From Aquanectria penicillioides (taxonomy: Eukaryota > Ascomycota > Sordariomycetes > Hypocreales > Nectriaceae): a stretch of 64,000 bases of DNA. The position numbers were made by a program, and so were the translations under genes. Below the pieces are notes generated by a model. That model made no database searches. It was not told the origin of the DNA and saw only the letters and a program-made list of their open reading frames with translations. This document shows positions 36,032 to 48,412 of the stretch, piece after piece. Within the stretch, counting starts at the first letter, position 1, and each line of letters opens with the position of its first letter. The stretch is taken from contig PYIU01000004.1 in assembly GCA_003415625.1 (NCBI GenBank), positions 1,736,001-1,800,000 of the forward strand. Reading direction: 5' to 3'.

Positions 36032-36683
36032 TTATTGTGCGACTCCGTCTCCCTGGACCTGCTTCTCCGAGTACTCCTTGAGCCCGTCCGCCCACACCCC
36101 GAAGCCCCATAGCAGGTCCCTTCCAACGAAAAAGCTGACCGGGGACGACAAGAGGCCGTAAAATGGCTCCCGGCAACGGGAATCGACGGCGCCTCCTCCG
36201 GCGTCGACGAATTCCTGCACACGCTCGCTGCGCAGGACGAAGCCCGGGGTCAGGCCGGCGATGCCCCATGCGACGCGCCCGCCGGGTTGGCCGTTGCGCT
36301 CAAACGGCTCCAGCACATTGAACTTGACGGTAGCATCGGATCTCTTTTTTTGGGTTGCTCGGGTCCAGATGCACGTGCAGGACGAACCGGGTGTCCTTCT
36401 GCAGGGTTGTGTCAAGGCCCAGGATGGCGCTGCCGGCGAGACATGGCGGTGGGGGCGACAGCGACAGCGACAGCGACAGTGACGGCGACGGCGACGCGGG
36501 TTGGCTCTTGATGGACACGCGGGGGACGAAGCGGTTCCACGACGGGAACGTGCGGGTATCCAGCAGCGCGTTGATGGTGGCGGAGCAGGCCACGCTGAAG
36601 GCGCCGCCGGGCCCGTGAGAGGGCGTTTCCAGAGCCGGCCGAAGAATGATCGGGTGCTGGTTGGGTGGGATTGATGATGCCAT
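36032..36683 (-). CDS. SRPBCC-fold (polyketide cyclase/START-like) protein, one apparent frameshift
   Basis: Starts at 36683 (MASSIPPNQHP) and stops at 36032. The first part reads CSATINALLDTRTFPSWNRFVP, the opening strand and W-N motif of SRPBCC lipid/ligand-binding proteins. The second part, in the next frame, reads VKFNVLEPFERNG, GRVAWGIAGLTPGFVLRSERVQEF and FGVWADGLKEY, the remaining strands and long C-terminal helix. The frames meet at a run of seven A on the coding strand (plus strand T7, 36345-36351). With six A the gene is 651 nt, 216 residues. A GACAGC-type microsatellite (about 36455-36500) encodes a Ser/Pro/Leu loop between strands. The ligand is unknown; the family binds hydrophobic molecules and includes aromatic polyketide cyclases. 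Confidence 0.75.
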
Positions 36684-39600
36684 CTGCTGTGCGCTGAGTG
36701 GTGGATATTGGTTTGCGGTGATGGTGGGCTGGATGCCCCGTCGGTCAATCGGTAAGCAGACGCCGGCAGGCGGCGCCACGGGCCGGAGCGCAGGGCACGG
36801 ATGGATGGCCGTGATTGGTGATGGGCCACGGGGGGGCCGTCGATATCTGGGTGCCCCGTGTTTTGGACTATCGCAAACGGTGCAACCGGAAGACCTTGGA
36901 ATCAATGGGAAGCGTTGCGTTTATCGTCGTGTAACGTCGTGTTCAGCAACGGACGGATCCTCCGTAACACGCCTTCGGGAGGAGGCCGGTATAGGTTTAA
37001 GCACCGTTCCGTCGGTGAAGCTGAAGCTGCGCTGCCAGCTCCAGGCCCGAGCACCTGATCAACCAGCCCTCGGCATCTTGAGTGTCCCAAGGCACACTTT
37101 TGGCACCCTTGGGAACTTTTGTACTCATTTTCAACCTGTAGATTTCTCGGTTTCACGACGGGAGGGGACACGGCGGATCAATTATTCTTTCATGTTGGGC
37201 CTAGTAATCCAATAGCTCGCGAATCAATTGCTTCCACGTTGGTTGTGCAACTCCAGCCCGCTCGTATAGCTCATTTGGTTTTCATTTCACAATTCAGCCG
37301 TACATGGCGACCGGCAGGCCAAGAAAATACGTACTGATTCCGGTCCCTCAACCTCCGATACTTTTCGCAGGTTCAAGTTGCTCCCTCGAGTATATACAGA
37401 GTTGCGATTCCCATCACATTTCTGAGCTCGTCAGCGCTGTTATATATATATCTTTTACACCAGGGGCGGGGGGGCTCGAGTGCCAAAATGCAACTCCTGA
37501 ACGACGGCAAGTTGCATACGAGGCCTCTCTGTCCCTCTGCCCGCTTCTTATATATATTTCTCTCGGAGCCTTTAGTGGGCGATAGGGTCGGCGTCGAAGG
37601 ACGACGATGCCAGGCCCTGCCGCTGGGTTCCAAGATGAGTGTTTTTGTTGGTGGGGGAGCGTCGGGGCACCCCCGAGGTCAGCTAGACCAGGGGTGCCCT
37701 GTGAACTAAACGGATTGAGAGCGAAGGGACAAGGAAGACAAGGAAGGAAGATTCGAAGAGCTTTCTCCTCTTGGCCAATGTCTCCTCCCCTTGCCGCCAA
37801 GCTGCCAGAAGGTGACTGTTGGGACAATACGGCGGCCCATCACCTTGACACCAACCTGCTTAGCGCTCTCGCCGTGATGTTCGCCCCCATACAATAGAAG
37901 GCGACAAAAAAGAAAGGGAAAAAAAAGAGGAGGGTGGGAGCGAATGCCATCAAGGAGGAATCTTTCAATGGTCCTCTTCTTCCATTGGACGCGCATTTGA
38001 ACGGTTCATCCTCCTCTCGAGACTCTTGTGTTGACGACTATGCACACTCGCATTGGAGCTGGCCTCACACAGAACTCAGAGAGCCACTATGCCTGCGCCC
38101 GAAAACTCATCCGATGTACGCCCGACCTTTACAGATCTCTCATCAACCAACCTACGCTTCACTCTTTCTAAACACGAACAACCACTCCTCCCTCCCTTTG
38201 ACCATCGAATATTCCTCGTCCGAACACCAAGGCGTAGAACCCGGCGGTTTCCACCGTCGACAGCATGGAAGCACAGCATGGAAGCCTCTGCACCATCGAT
38301 ATCAGGCAGCCCAACACCCTTCATTTGATTTGTTCCGACTTGGAACCAATTGAACCTTCAGAGCACTCGCGCTCGACTCCATTGATCAAGTCCTTTTACT
38401 TCCAACAACATTACCACCAGTAGATGGCACCAAGAGCTCGTGAGGAGAAAAATCACCGCTATCCAGCGAGTTGACGCTCACTCGTCCTCTAGGTGTTCAG
38501 ATGACATCAGAGATATCAACAACGACGAACAGTTTTACACACGCTCCCCCTCCAACGCTCGAGGAATCCGAAGGGGGGTTTACCGACTAGGGGCTGAATC
38601 TGGGCAGTCTCGGAGCTGATCCTGGCCACGGCTCTAACCGGCGGGGGAGGGCATCACTGCTTCACCAGCGGACTGTTTCAACTCGCGGGCTCACACGGAA
38701 CATCTACATTAGCTCACCGCCTCAGGTTCGGCACAATTCAATTACTCTCCTCGAATATGCGCATCAGCTAGACGAAGACGAGGGGCGCTTGTCGTCATGG
38801 ACGTGTTCTGGACCCTCGTTACGCGAGGCGTCATGACATGTGGCGTATCGCGAACGGCTATGCAGGGCGAAGGAAAAGATGGTGTTTTTGTTTGAAAAAA
38901 GACGAAACCTTAATTAATCATCTAGGAAGGATATCCTGATTATATGATATTCAAGGGGGTTGGGGATGTGTCTTTGGTAAGGGTGGTCTGGTTGTCTCGG
39001 AAAGGTTGTTCTAGACTAGTTCCGCATTTTCCACTCTAGCTTAGGTCTTTGTTGAGATGCATGTTTTGAAAGCAGCAATTCAAGGGAGTTGACTTATTTA
39101 CACGCCCATCTAAGTTTGTGAGCTAATGCAAAGTAAAGATGCAATGGTGACACATTAATTTCCATGTTTCTCTCTCGCCTGATACTTGTGATCCTACGGG
39201 TGGCTTTAAGCAGGGTTTAATTCTACATGGTGTGCGTGCAGGGCCGAGTTGTCGTCGAGTTGTCTTGAAAACTAGCGATGGTGGAGGGTGTAGGTTATCA
39301 GATGCAGCTAGGTAGAGGGAAAGTCTGTGGTTGGTGTCCTTCACACGCACATGAGTTAGAGACAGCGTAAGGCCCCCCCCCCCAAAAAAAATCACTTTGT
39401 CAGGCCGATGCAATATTGACCGCCCATTAATCAAGCCACCTCGATCTTGCATGAGCTGCTGCTGCTACTGGATCTTGGTGTGGGAGGCCTCAAGAGTCGG
39501 CTTCACGTCAAGGTGGTGGTGGTGGTGACACGGCAGCATCCTCGGCAGCGCGGCAAGGTCCTAGAGCGGACGGCCGTCACATACCAGGAAAAGAAGGCGA

Positions 39601-39725
39601 TGAATGTCAAAGACGGGCAGAGACGCAACGTCAGCGAATGAGTCGGTGCTGCGACAAAGACCCATCGGTGGCTCTTTGTGTTTCCCACCCAAAGCGGTGC
39701 AGCCAGCGCATAAAGCATCCTCTGT

Positions 39726-39763
<38 letters not shown>

Positions 39764-40555
39764 GTGAGCATTGCTGCGCTTGCTGCTGTGGTGCCTCAGA
39801 GACGACCAGTCTGGGCGCATCGATTGGCCGTGGCGCACCCGTCTGAAGCCGGCCAAGCGTCGGCCCCACCTCCGGCATTTTGCCTTCCATGTTTTCTTTC
39901 TTTTACTACAGGCATTGGTAGGTGCCTACAGTGCCGTGCCAATTGCACCGGCACTGTGCCTCGTTTTGCCGCCGGCCACTGATCAAAGCCAGAACCGGTT
40001 TTCGTCGCCGCGTCCTCAAACCGTCGCGCAGAGCTTCGCATCATGACGCAAGCGCCGCCCTGTTTGGACCACCAGCCATCCCAGCGGCGATTGGCGACGG
40101 CCAACCGGCGCCCTGGAGGGTCTTGGCCTTTGTTTCGGGTCATGATTTGCGCCGCCTGCAACGATGCTTTCGCAGCCATGCGCTCATTCACAGGCCCGTT
40201 CTGGGCAGTGACTCCCTGTAACCCTGCGGGCCCCCAGGTTGGCGCGCGCATTGCATCACATTCCGTGGAGCCCTTGTCCTGTCCAGTTCCCAGCCCGAGT
40301 TGCTGCGGCCTTGCATCATCGCCCAGGTGAACCCTACGTACATATTTAGCCATCTGTCTACCCTCGGTGAACCGCCCTCCAAAGCACCAAGATATTGAGA
40401 GTCTGGATACTCTTTTTCATTTTTTTTTTATTCATGTTACTTTTCCTTTGATCGAAGTAACCCAACATCCCCTCTATCCCCTCCTCTCCCTGAACTTGGC
40501 CTGCCAAGGTAACATAACATTGGTGATACCTCGACGCCAAATCTTGACCGCAGCC
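36684..40555. other. Intergenic region, 3.9 kb
   Basis: No strong gene is seen. It contains TA-rich runs (37440-37452, 37546-37556), a 33-base A run (39728-39760) and a weak candidate for a small three-exon gene at 38424-38771, described under findings. A T-rich promoter-like stretch from 40417 leads into the SUR7-type gene. Confidence 0.5.
39728..39760 (+). repeat. 33-base poly(A) run
   Basis: Uninterrupted A tract in otherwise GC-balanced DNA, bounded by TGTGC on the left and GCTGTG on the right. It could be a slippage microsatellite or the tail of an old retroposed copy; no target-site duplication was found by eye. Confidence 0.9.
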
Positions 40556-41635
40556 ATGCTGTCACGATTTTCTGTACTCTTCCCCTTGGTTCTATCCTTG
40601 GTGGCCTTTGTCCTCACAAACCTGTGCCTCTTCGCTGGTCGAGATAAGGGGTTCATGGAGGACTATGCTATTGCCAGGGTAAGTAACGTTCCCTCCGTGC
40701 TTCATGCTTCATGCTTCATGCTTCACTTCACATGTTGTATCAAATCGGCTGACCCCTCCCTAGGTGAACACATCAATGCTGGGACACAACATGATCCAGG
40801 CTACCAACAGCAGTTCCTCAAGCGATGACGACGACGATGACGACAGCTTCCTGGACAAACTTGAAGACAAGTGGGACAAGGTCAAGACCGACATCACCAA
40901 CGAGATCAACAACATCACAGGTCAGCTCGCCGACGAGTTGGCAGATGCCCTTGGAATTGCAGAGTGGTACTCCATCCACATAATGGATTCTTGTGAAGGT
41001 GACTTCAAGCCAAATGCGACGGCCGCCAACGCTGGTCTCAATGTCACCAACTGCACTCACACCCCTCCTGCTGGTAAGAGACAATCCCTAATCCCGTGTC
41101 GCTCAGATTGATCACCCTCTAACACACAAGTCCTACAGAACGCTTCAACCTCACCAAGATGCTCGACAAGGAGCTCAAGGCCGGCCCCTTTGAGATCACC
41201 CTGGCCGATCTTGACTGGCCCGATGACATTGATGATGCCGTCGACGCCTTGAACGGCGCCTTGCTGGGCCTCTTCGTCCTCTACGTCCTCGGCGTTGGCT
41301 TCTCCGGTCTCGCCATGCTTGCGTGCGTGCCCGGGTTCCTCTTTGCTGGTAGACGCGTCGTCATCATCACCAATCTCGCCTTTGCTTCCCTCGCCGCCAT
41401 CAGTATCTTCGCCGGCAGCATCGTCGTGACCGTCGCAGCCGACAAAGTTGTCGGGAAGCTCAACCGCCGGGGCGAAAAAGTCGGTCTTTCAGCGACCAAG
41501 GGCGACAAATTCATCACGCTGACATGGGTGTCGACTGGATTTATGCTGGCTGCGACTCTGTACTGGGCCGTGCAAAACTTCCTCCTGAAGAAGGAGATGA
41601 AGCGAGAGTGGAAGGAGCGCAAGGGAAGCCTCTAA
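40556..41635 (+). CDS. SUR7/PalI family plasma-membrane protein
   Basis: Exons 40556-40678, 40764-41073 and 41139-41635 give 309 residues; introns are 85 and 65 nt. The layout is the SUR7/PalI one: an N-terminal membrane segment (VLFPLVLSLVAFVLTNLCLF), a long extracellular loop, then three membrane segments near the C terminus (ALLGLFVLYVLGVGF, IITNLAFASLAAISIFAG, LTWVSTGFMLAATLYWA) and a basic cytosolic tail (KKEMKREWKERK). The loop holds a run of seven Asp, several N-glycosylation sequons and two Cys (SCEGDF, NCTHTP). Homologues shape eisosomes, endocytosis and cell-wall integrity, or act in ambient pH sensing. Intron 1 contains three copies of TTCATGC. Nothing links it to the polyketide genes except proximity. 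Confidence 0.88.
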
Positions 41636-42673
41636 ATGAAGCATTCTCAGCACAGCTTTCTACTAAAATTTCACGACTTGGATAGATTAACGACGGATAG
41701 ATTGGGGGGGGAGGTTTTCTCTTTTTTTTTTCTCTTTTTCAACAGCAGGTGGTGTGCATTCGCAGCAATGCAACAATGATAACGGCGGACGGCGGCAACG
41801 AACATGATACCAAAGTGATCTAAATTGCGTCTCAGGTTTATTTGTCTTGAGATTGACCATTCTTGTTTTATCACACAAAGCACATACAATTTGGGAAAAC
41901 CATTCCTGCATAATCTAGCTAGTAACCTGAGGTGGCAGGCCCATGTCGGGTCTTATAATTCATTTTTGGCTCCCATCTTCAACGAACCTAACAGGTGATC
42001 AAACATTCTGTCGTGTATCCACACCAAGCTCGTCGTACGTGATCGCCAAGTTGACCGCAGGATCTCACTCGCCCTGCGTCCATCATGACACGTACTGTGT
42101 TCCGGTAGTCGCCCAATAAGGATATCAGAGCCGCAAACGACACAGGAGGGATACCCTTTTCTCTGACCTTACTCGGACCAAGACAGTGTGCGACCGCAGC
42201 TTCAGAGGAATGTAATGCTTTCTGCAATGCAAAATCTACAGTTCAAGGACTTTCAGTAACCGGTCAGGCCGTCGAAATGTGTCGGTTGATGTGTATAATA
42301 GGAATGCTTCTTGAATTGTAAAACCACACTTACATGTACATGTCAGGGAGGGAGTCGGTATCCCGCATTTCCGTCACCAGATCCACATTTGTTTGATCCC
42401 TAGCAGACATTTCGGGAACCACACAACCGCAGAGACCCACGGGAACCCCCATCGTATCATTTGTTTATTCCAAACTTAATACCTACAGTATCTCATACAG
42501 CTTCCATAAAAAACTCCCCAGAAAAGACCCCATAGAGTGATAGTACAAAAACGCCAGGAATTTTGTCCACCACCCAAAACGCATTTTCAGTTCATCCTTG
42601 AGTTAAACAGCCTGTTCAATAATGGTTTCAGATACGACTTCAGGGATACCAGAAGAAGAACGAAAGGAGGCGA
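41636..42673. other. Convergent 3' region of SUR7-type and MFS genes
   Basis: AT-rich terminator DNA for both converging genes. No reading frame of interest. Confidence 0.6.
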
Positions 42674-44669
42674 CTAGACAGAAGGAGCAATGCGAGTGGT
42701 ACCAGTCAGCTCAGTTCCCGAATCACTGTCTCTACGGGACTGAGAAGCTTCTTTGGACGGAGCAGTAAGTCTCTCAAGAGGAGGAGGTCGCCTCTCTAGA
42801 GTAAACAAAGCAGCAATGACCATCACTGCGCAGATAAGCATCATGACTTTGATCTCTTCTGCAAAGGCGCCGGCGTAAACGTGCCTTGTCAAGTCTTGGA
42901 GATCTGGTGGAAGGTGGAGGCTGGAGAGTGGCGAACGGTGCAAATCTTCGAGCTGCACAGGCGTTAAGTGATCACCAAGGTAATCGTTAACGTGCGCATT
43001 GAAGATGACGGTGCAAATCGACAAGCCAATGCAACCGCCTAGAACTCGGGCCTGGGAAACAGCGCCCTGTGCAGAAGCAAGCTCGCTGCGTTCTGCAGCT
43101 AGGATACTCGTCATGATAGTTGCGGCTGAGAAGGAAAGGCCGACACCGAGGCCAAAAATGACCTGGAATCCATATTGGGCATTCACATTCGCATCCGGTT
43201 CTGTAAGCATTGACATGAGACCAACCCCAAGAAGCTGTAAGCATGATGCTCCAAGCAGTGTAAATGAGGTATTGTTCCTATTACTGGAGATTGCTCCTCC
43301 CAGGAAGGATCCTACGGCGCAGGATCCGAGCAAAGGAAGAATGTGCAATCCAGCCATGAGGACGCCTTGTCGATTGACGATTTGAAACCGTTCTGGTATG
43401 ATGATCGAAAGAGCGATGTACGGGAACCCAGTAAACATCGTTACACTGTTTCCAGGTTAGCAAAAATTGGCGAGGGAAAGTTGGGTCGACTTACAGGAGT
43501 CCTGCCGAGTAGACTCTGCGAAGCATGAGTCGAATTGGGAAGATAGGTTCGACGCCTCGGTGTGCCTTTGTTTCCAGGAAAACCTCCCACCAGACGAACA
43601 CAACCCAACTGACTCCGGATATAGCGAGAGCGGAGATGATCTCTGGACTTTTCCACGCAAAGGTCTGTGATCCGGCTTGCTGAATGGCAAACACCAGGAA
43701 CCCCGAGCTAGTCAAAAGGGTCGCGCTGCCAATGAAATCAATGCTAGCGAATGCTTTCCAGGAGAAGAAGTGAGCGACATCCTCTTGTGGCCAAAAGTTT
43801 GTAATGCACAGAATTGTCACTAGCCCAAAGGGAACGCTGCACAAGTTAGCCCAACATCAGTGCCGAATTTGATCGGATACATACTTCATATTGAACAGCC
43901 ATCTCCAGTCAGAAACTTCAGAAATGACCCCGCCAATGATCGGTCCTAGCACAAAGGCAACAGCCAGAGTTGCGCCGACCATGGCCCCAATCAGGCTTGG
44001 CCGGTGAGATGGTCCGACTTCGACCAGGCCGATCTGTGTCAGGCTGTACAAGCCGGACGCTCCCATTCCCTGAAAAGCCCGACAAACAATGCTAGACCTC
44101 ATCAGCCAAACGTAAGAACGCTGTGGGGCACCAAACATACAGCGCAGTCATGCTCTTTGCTAGCCCGCATCCTTGGGAGAAACCGACGAAAAACACCCAG
44201 GACACGACAAGCATGTTTCGCCGGCCGTAAATGTCACTGAGTTTCGATACACAAACCGCGAAGCCTGTAGTTCTTGTCAGACGTCATCTCAACACAACCA
44301 GGCTAGGTATTATAGGCGTCATACCCATGTAGGTAAGAAGGTAGGCCAGAACGATCCATGGTGCATTGACGAAATCATCCAAGTCATGAGAGACTGTAAC
44401 GAGTGATGTGGAAATGATGGAAGTATCGAGTGTCGAAAAGAGTAGTCCTGTGAGCAACCTAGAACAAGTTAAATCAAGTCCGGCCCTGGAAGGAAAACCA
44501 GCGCTTACGATAAAATGAGAACCACTTGTCGTGGCCCACTCACAGAACGTTTTTGTATCCCCGAGACCGATATCGAAGCATTTTTATCTCCCGTTGCTTC
44601 TTCGACAGTTGCCATTTGACCAAGAGAGGGGTTAGGGTAAGGAAGCGACACGCAATAATCATCCGGCAT
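42674..44669 (-). CDS. MFS transporter, DHA14 type (probable polyketide exporter)
   Basis: Six exons (44669-44509, 44458-44325, 44264-44141, 44091-43885, 43836-43495, 43445-42674) give about 579 residues; the five introns are 48-60 nt and every junction keeps frame. Signatures of the 14-helix drug:H+ antiporter family include LLFSTLDTSIISTSL in helix 1, motif A KLSDIYGRRNM after helix 2, CRAFQGMGASGL in helix 4, and motif C as ATLAVAFVLGPIIGG in helix 5. The C-terminal tail is Ser/Arg/Asp-rich and cytosolic. The start at 44669 (MPDDYC) is chosen because it is ATG; the in-frame ATG at 44615 (MATVEE) is equally possible. It lies 3.7 kb upstream of the PKS in divergent orientation, as expected for a cluster exporter or self-protection pump. 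Confidence 0.92.
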
Positions 44670-47600
44670 CCTTTCTTCTCGAAAGAAACCTCGTGTTCCA
44701 AATATCAACAAAAGCGAGTGACAGATAGAGAGTTGTGGTGTATTCGAAGACCAAAAGTGAGAGAAAAAGAGGATGAGCTGGTGATGTTTGCAGGTTGGTT
44801 CGTTTGTTCAGCTTGGGGCAGCGACAACGACAGCGTCCGGTGGGTGGTAGAAACGGCGGGCAGCAGGCAGGTGCTCGTCAAGTCTCCTCGGTCAAACAAC
44901 AGCAGGCGCACTGGGAGCACAACGAACAGAATATGATGGGAGACGGTATTGAAGAAGGGTCTGTGTTCAACTAGATGGTCGACATGGAAATGGGTTTCGT
45001 CTTTTGATATTGAGTCTGAAGCCTTCAGGGACGGAAACGCAAGGCCAATATTCCCCTCACCAGATCTCTAAAGTTGGTCTTTTTGAGGCAGGCGGCCGTA
45101 GGAGGCAGTTGGGACCATCTTGCTGATCAAGGTGACGGATTGAATAAGTATTTGAGACATGACGGCTTCCACTGTTGCACCATTGCGAGCGGACGGCCAC
45201 TCGGCTGCATGATCCTCAAACCTCGCCTACCGAAATGTCATGTTGTCTAGAAGAAGTTGAGATCTTTTCAAACAGTGACACGAAGAAGGAGGAAATGGCT
45301 ATGACGGGTAGTGTATGACTTGAGACATGACTTTTGATACAGAGGAGCTCGAAGGAGTTTGTCTAGGACCATCAACAGGTGCTACGCACCAAACACCGAT
45401 GGGGCGAAGGCGAGAAATGCATCTATTCAGCTGCCAAATGTGGTACTCTTTACTGCCCCGTGTTGATTTATCCGGCCATTGCTTTCGCTTGAATTATTTT
45501 GCATCTCTGAAGGAGGCATCGCAGCGAATGCCGGGGTGCTGGCTAACATGTTCGATGGGGTCAGTGTAGTGGTCCAAGCGCTTCTTACTGGGAGCACCCG
45601 TTTGTGTTCATGTACGACATGGATGAGGGCAATGGGCTGATCAAGCCCTGAACGGAGTTTCTTTCAAATCAATCGTGCCGCATTTCCCCATTCGTCGTCG
45701 CGCGAGCAAATCGGGACACCAATGGTCCCGGCAGGCCGTCCGTTGGTGACATGTTTGCTGTTACTGTTACAGTCGGCCACTCATTTCATTTGTATCAAAT
45801 TGAGCCGAGCCGAGCCATGGTTTCGTCACATACATTGCTCGCATCCAGTCTCGACCTCCGGGGAAGCCGAAGAAACCTTCGGTTGGAAGGAGACATGACG
45901 GCGAGGGAGGCCTTCAAGCCACTTCTGTAGCGAGCAAGTGTATATCCGAAATCACCGACAGCGAGAGGCACAGCTCCGTTGTTCCAAGAGACTACGGCCG
46001 TAGTACAACGTCCCAAAGTACTCCAGGGCTCAGATACCAGGACTTGTGCTACTCTGTGTAACCATGTGCCACCAGGTTCGCAACATGCAACGCCAAACGT
46101 CAGCTACAAGTGACTCCTGCCCATGTCCCCGGGTAAGCGATCAAATTCCAGTGGGGCTAGCCCAGGATGCACGTCTGGTTGGCGAGAACCCCGGGTGGTT
46201 GGGTGAGAAAAGGTGAGAAAACGAGGTTGCGGTGCAGATGTGGACGCATCGAAACGATCGCAGTGCATGGGGCTTGATGACAATCCAGCTGACACTCCAC
46301 ACTACCTCCAGAACCGGTTTTGAACGCTACCCAAGTTTCCTGGGCTTTGCACAGCTGTTGAACGTGGCAAGAAAGGATTGTGTGCACGCTCCGAGAGCAT
46401 CTGGCATAGAGGATTCAGCATTGGCACTCCACCTCCCCTGTCCATGGCGTCGATCCTCGGCAATCCATCCTGCAGCGGCTCGTCCCGCCCAACAAGTGAG
46501 CGTGGGGCGGCTGAAGAATTGCGCAAGCAGTCTCCAGCCTTGAGCCCGCCTCAGGAGATGTCCGGGTTGCTCGTGATGCCAACGGGCCAATCCATCGGTT
46601 GTTGGTCAATCTCACCGGGGAGCGTTCCGGACAAGTTGTGTTTCGCCGTTCAACCGCACGCCCTCCCGACGGTCTCGGTCCTCCAGGTGATATTCTCTCT
46701 TTCCGTCGAAGCCACACCGGAGTCTTGCTTCCTCGCTACGGTGGTATGGGATCTGGTTGCATGGGGGACCCGGTGCATGGGGGGCTCCACGCTCAGCTCA
46801 CCCATCAACACTATCGGTTTCTTCTTCCTATTGGGTCTCATATGAACGCAAGTAGCTAGGTCAACAAGATCCATAATATATCAAGTTCAGTGTGCTTTCT
46901 TTTTCGTATCTTTCAATCCCATCACATCTCTCTAGTCGGTTAATCAAGCAAGACATGCCCCGTGGCAGGACGGCCTCGAAACCACCTTGGTGGACAAAGG
47001 GGGCGGTCACACTGGGTTTGAAGGAATCTCAGCATCGCTATCATGCCCTGATTTAGTTTCACTGTCAATTCTGTCAGCCTCATCAAAAAACATACGCCAG
47101 CCATTGACCGAGGGCCGAAGGGAGGGTGCTATGGTGTTGCCGAAATGTCGGCAACTACTCGGCGGATTTGGGACCGCAGATGCCACGTCGAGAATATGCT
47201 ATTTATGTTGCCTCGGGTCCGAAAAACTGCATCCCTGTACGCCATTTGTCAAATTCGTGGTTCTAGAACCAGGTTCCCTGTCACTTGCTTTCTGGGTGCA
47301 TGTATGTAATCGAGCTGTCAGCAGTGGTTCGTTCTTCCATGCAAGCTTCAGGCATCCATCGAAAGGGAGTCACAAGAAGTAAGATCGGGCCACCGACTTG
47401 TGTCTTCAATATTGTCTATTTCCCAACGAAGACATATGATGGTGGGTGACTGGTCCTAGATGGTTCCGGCTTGGGTGCCGGGTTGAGCAAACAATCATCA
47501 AACGCTGTAGCCGTATTACTGCTGTCAAAGCTCGCGCCCGAGACCGTCATTCAACCACTGATCATTTACTGCCGATCGCTTCTGGCGGGTTCTATGCTTT

Positions 47601-48412
47601 CATTTTTATTCGAATGCGTTGGTCGTAAAGGAGTAAGTTCCAACAAAGAAGCATGGGTGAATTTTTCGTCTTTGTGATGCATGTCAAAAGCGCCTAGCCA
47701 CCAAGTGATGCAACAAGAACCACTCTTTGAAAGAAAGCTATCGTTCCGCCAGGTCTAAACGAGACCCTCTTTGGTAAGTTGGACCACAAGTCAACCAGGG
47801 ATCCCGAATAATTATCCAAACCATCATGCAGGGAGGAAGCACGCCAGGCCCATGTGGCAGCTATTATTGATTCCGAGGCACGATTCAGGTGGTTCGAACG
47901 TATTCTAAGCCTATTTCCACTGTATTGTCTCTTGTTTCCGGAAAAAAAGGGTACGCCTAGTTGATATTCTCATGCAGCGAGATAACAATGCATACGCAAA
48001 GACCCAAATTTATCCTGACTTCTTTGAACAAAGCAGCTGAGGCCGACCCTCCTTGGCATCCTTTCAACCGACAACGCTTCTGATTTACTTTTCTTGCATA
48101 CTATTATTCCTACTTATCTAAAATTGGTCACCTAAACGGGTTGAGCCAACACTAATGCCTGTTCAATAGCCGCTCCCAACGTCGTCCAACCCTGGTCTGG
48201 CCGTGGCCAAGACCACAAAGGCATCTATTCTCGTCACAGAGTGACGTTTCTGTGAATCACTGGAGTCTGGGCGTGATCTCCTCGGGAATAAATGGTCCTT
48301 ACAGCTCCCTCTCGTTTCATTCAACAGGCCACCTCCTCGGCGCTGCTTTTTGGCTGATCCACCAGCTATATCATCATTCTTCTTTTGGAAGACCCTTGAT
48401 AGTCGCAGAGCC
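44670..48412. other. 3.7-kb divergent region between MFS and PKS genes
   Basis: Holds the promoters of both genes. Frames up to 155 codons (for example 46378-46845) show no family features and overlap frames in other phases. No pathway-specific regulator gene is found here, although the space would allow one. The last 250 bp before 48413 are CT-rich. Confidence 0.5.

Noticed and set aside
36646..37215. 189-codon plus-strand frame overlapping the SRPBCC gene start
   Set aside because: It runs antisense to real coding DNA and promoter sequence and has no domain.
46378..46859. Overlapping frames of 87-155 codons between MFS and PKS genes
   Set aside because: Several frames are open together, composition is biased and no family motif or splice structure appears; likely chance frames in GC-rich DNA.
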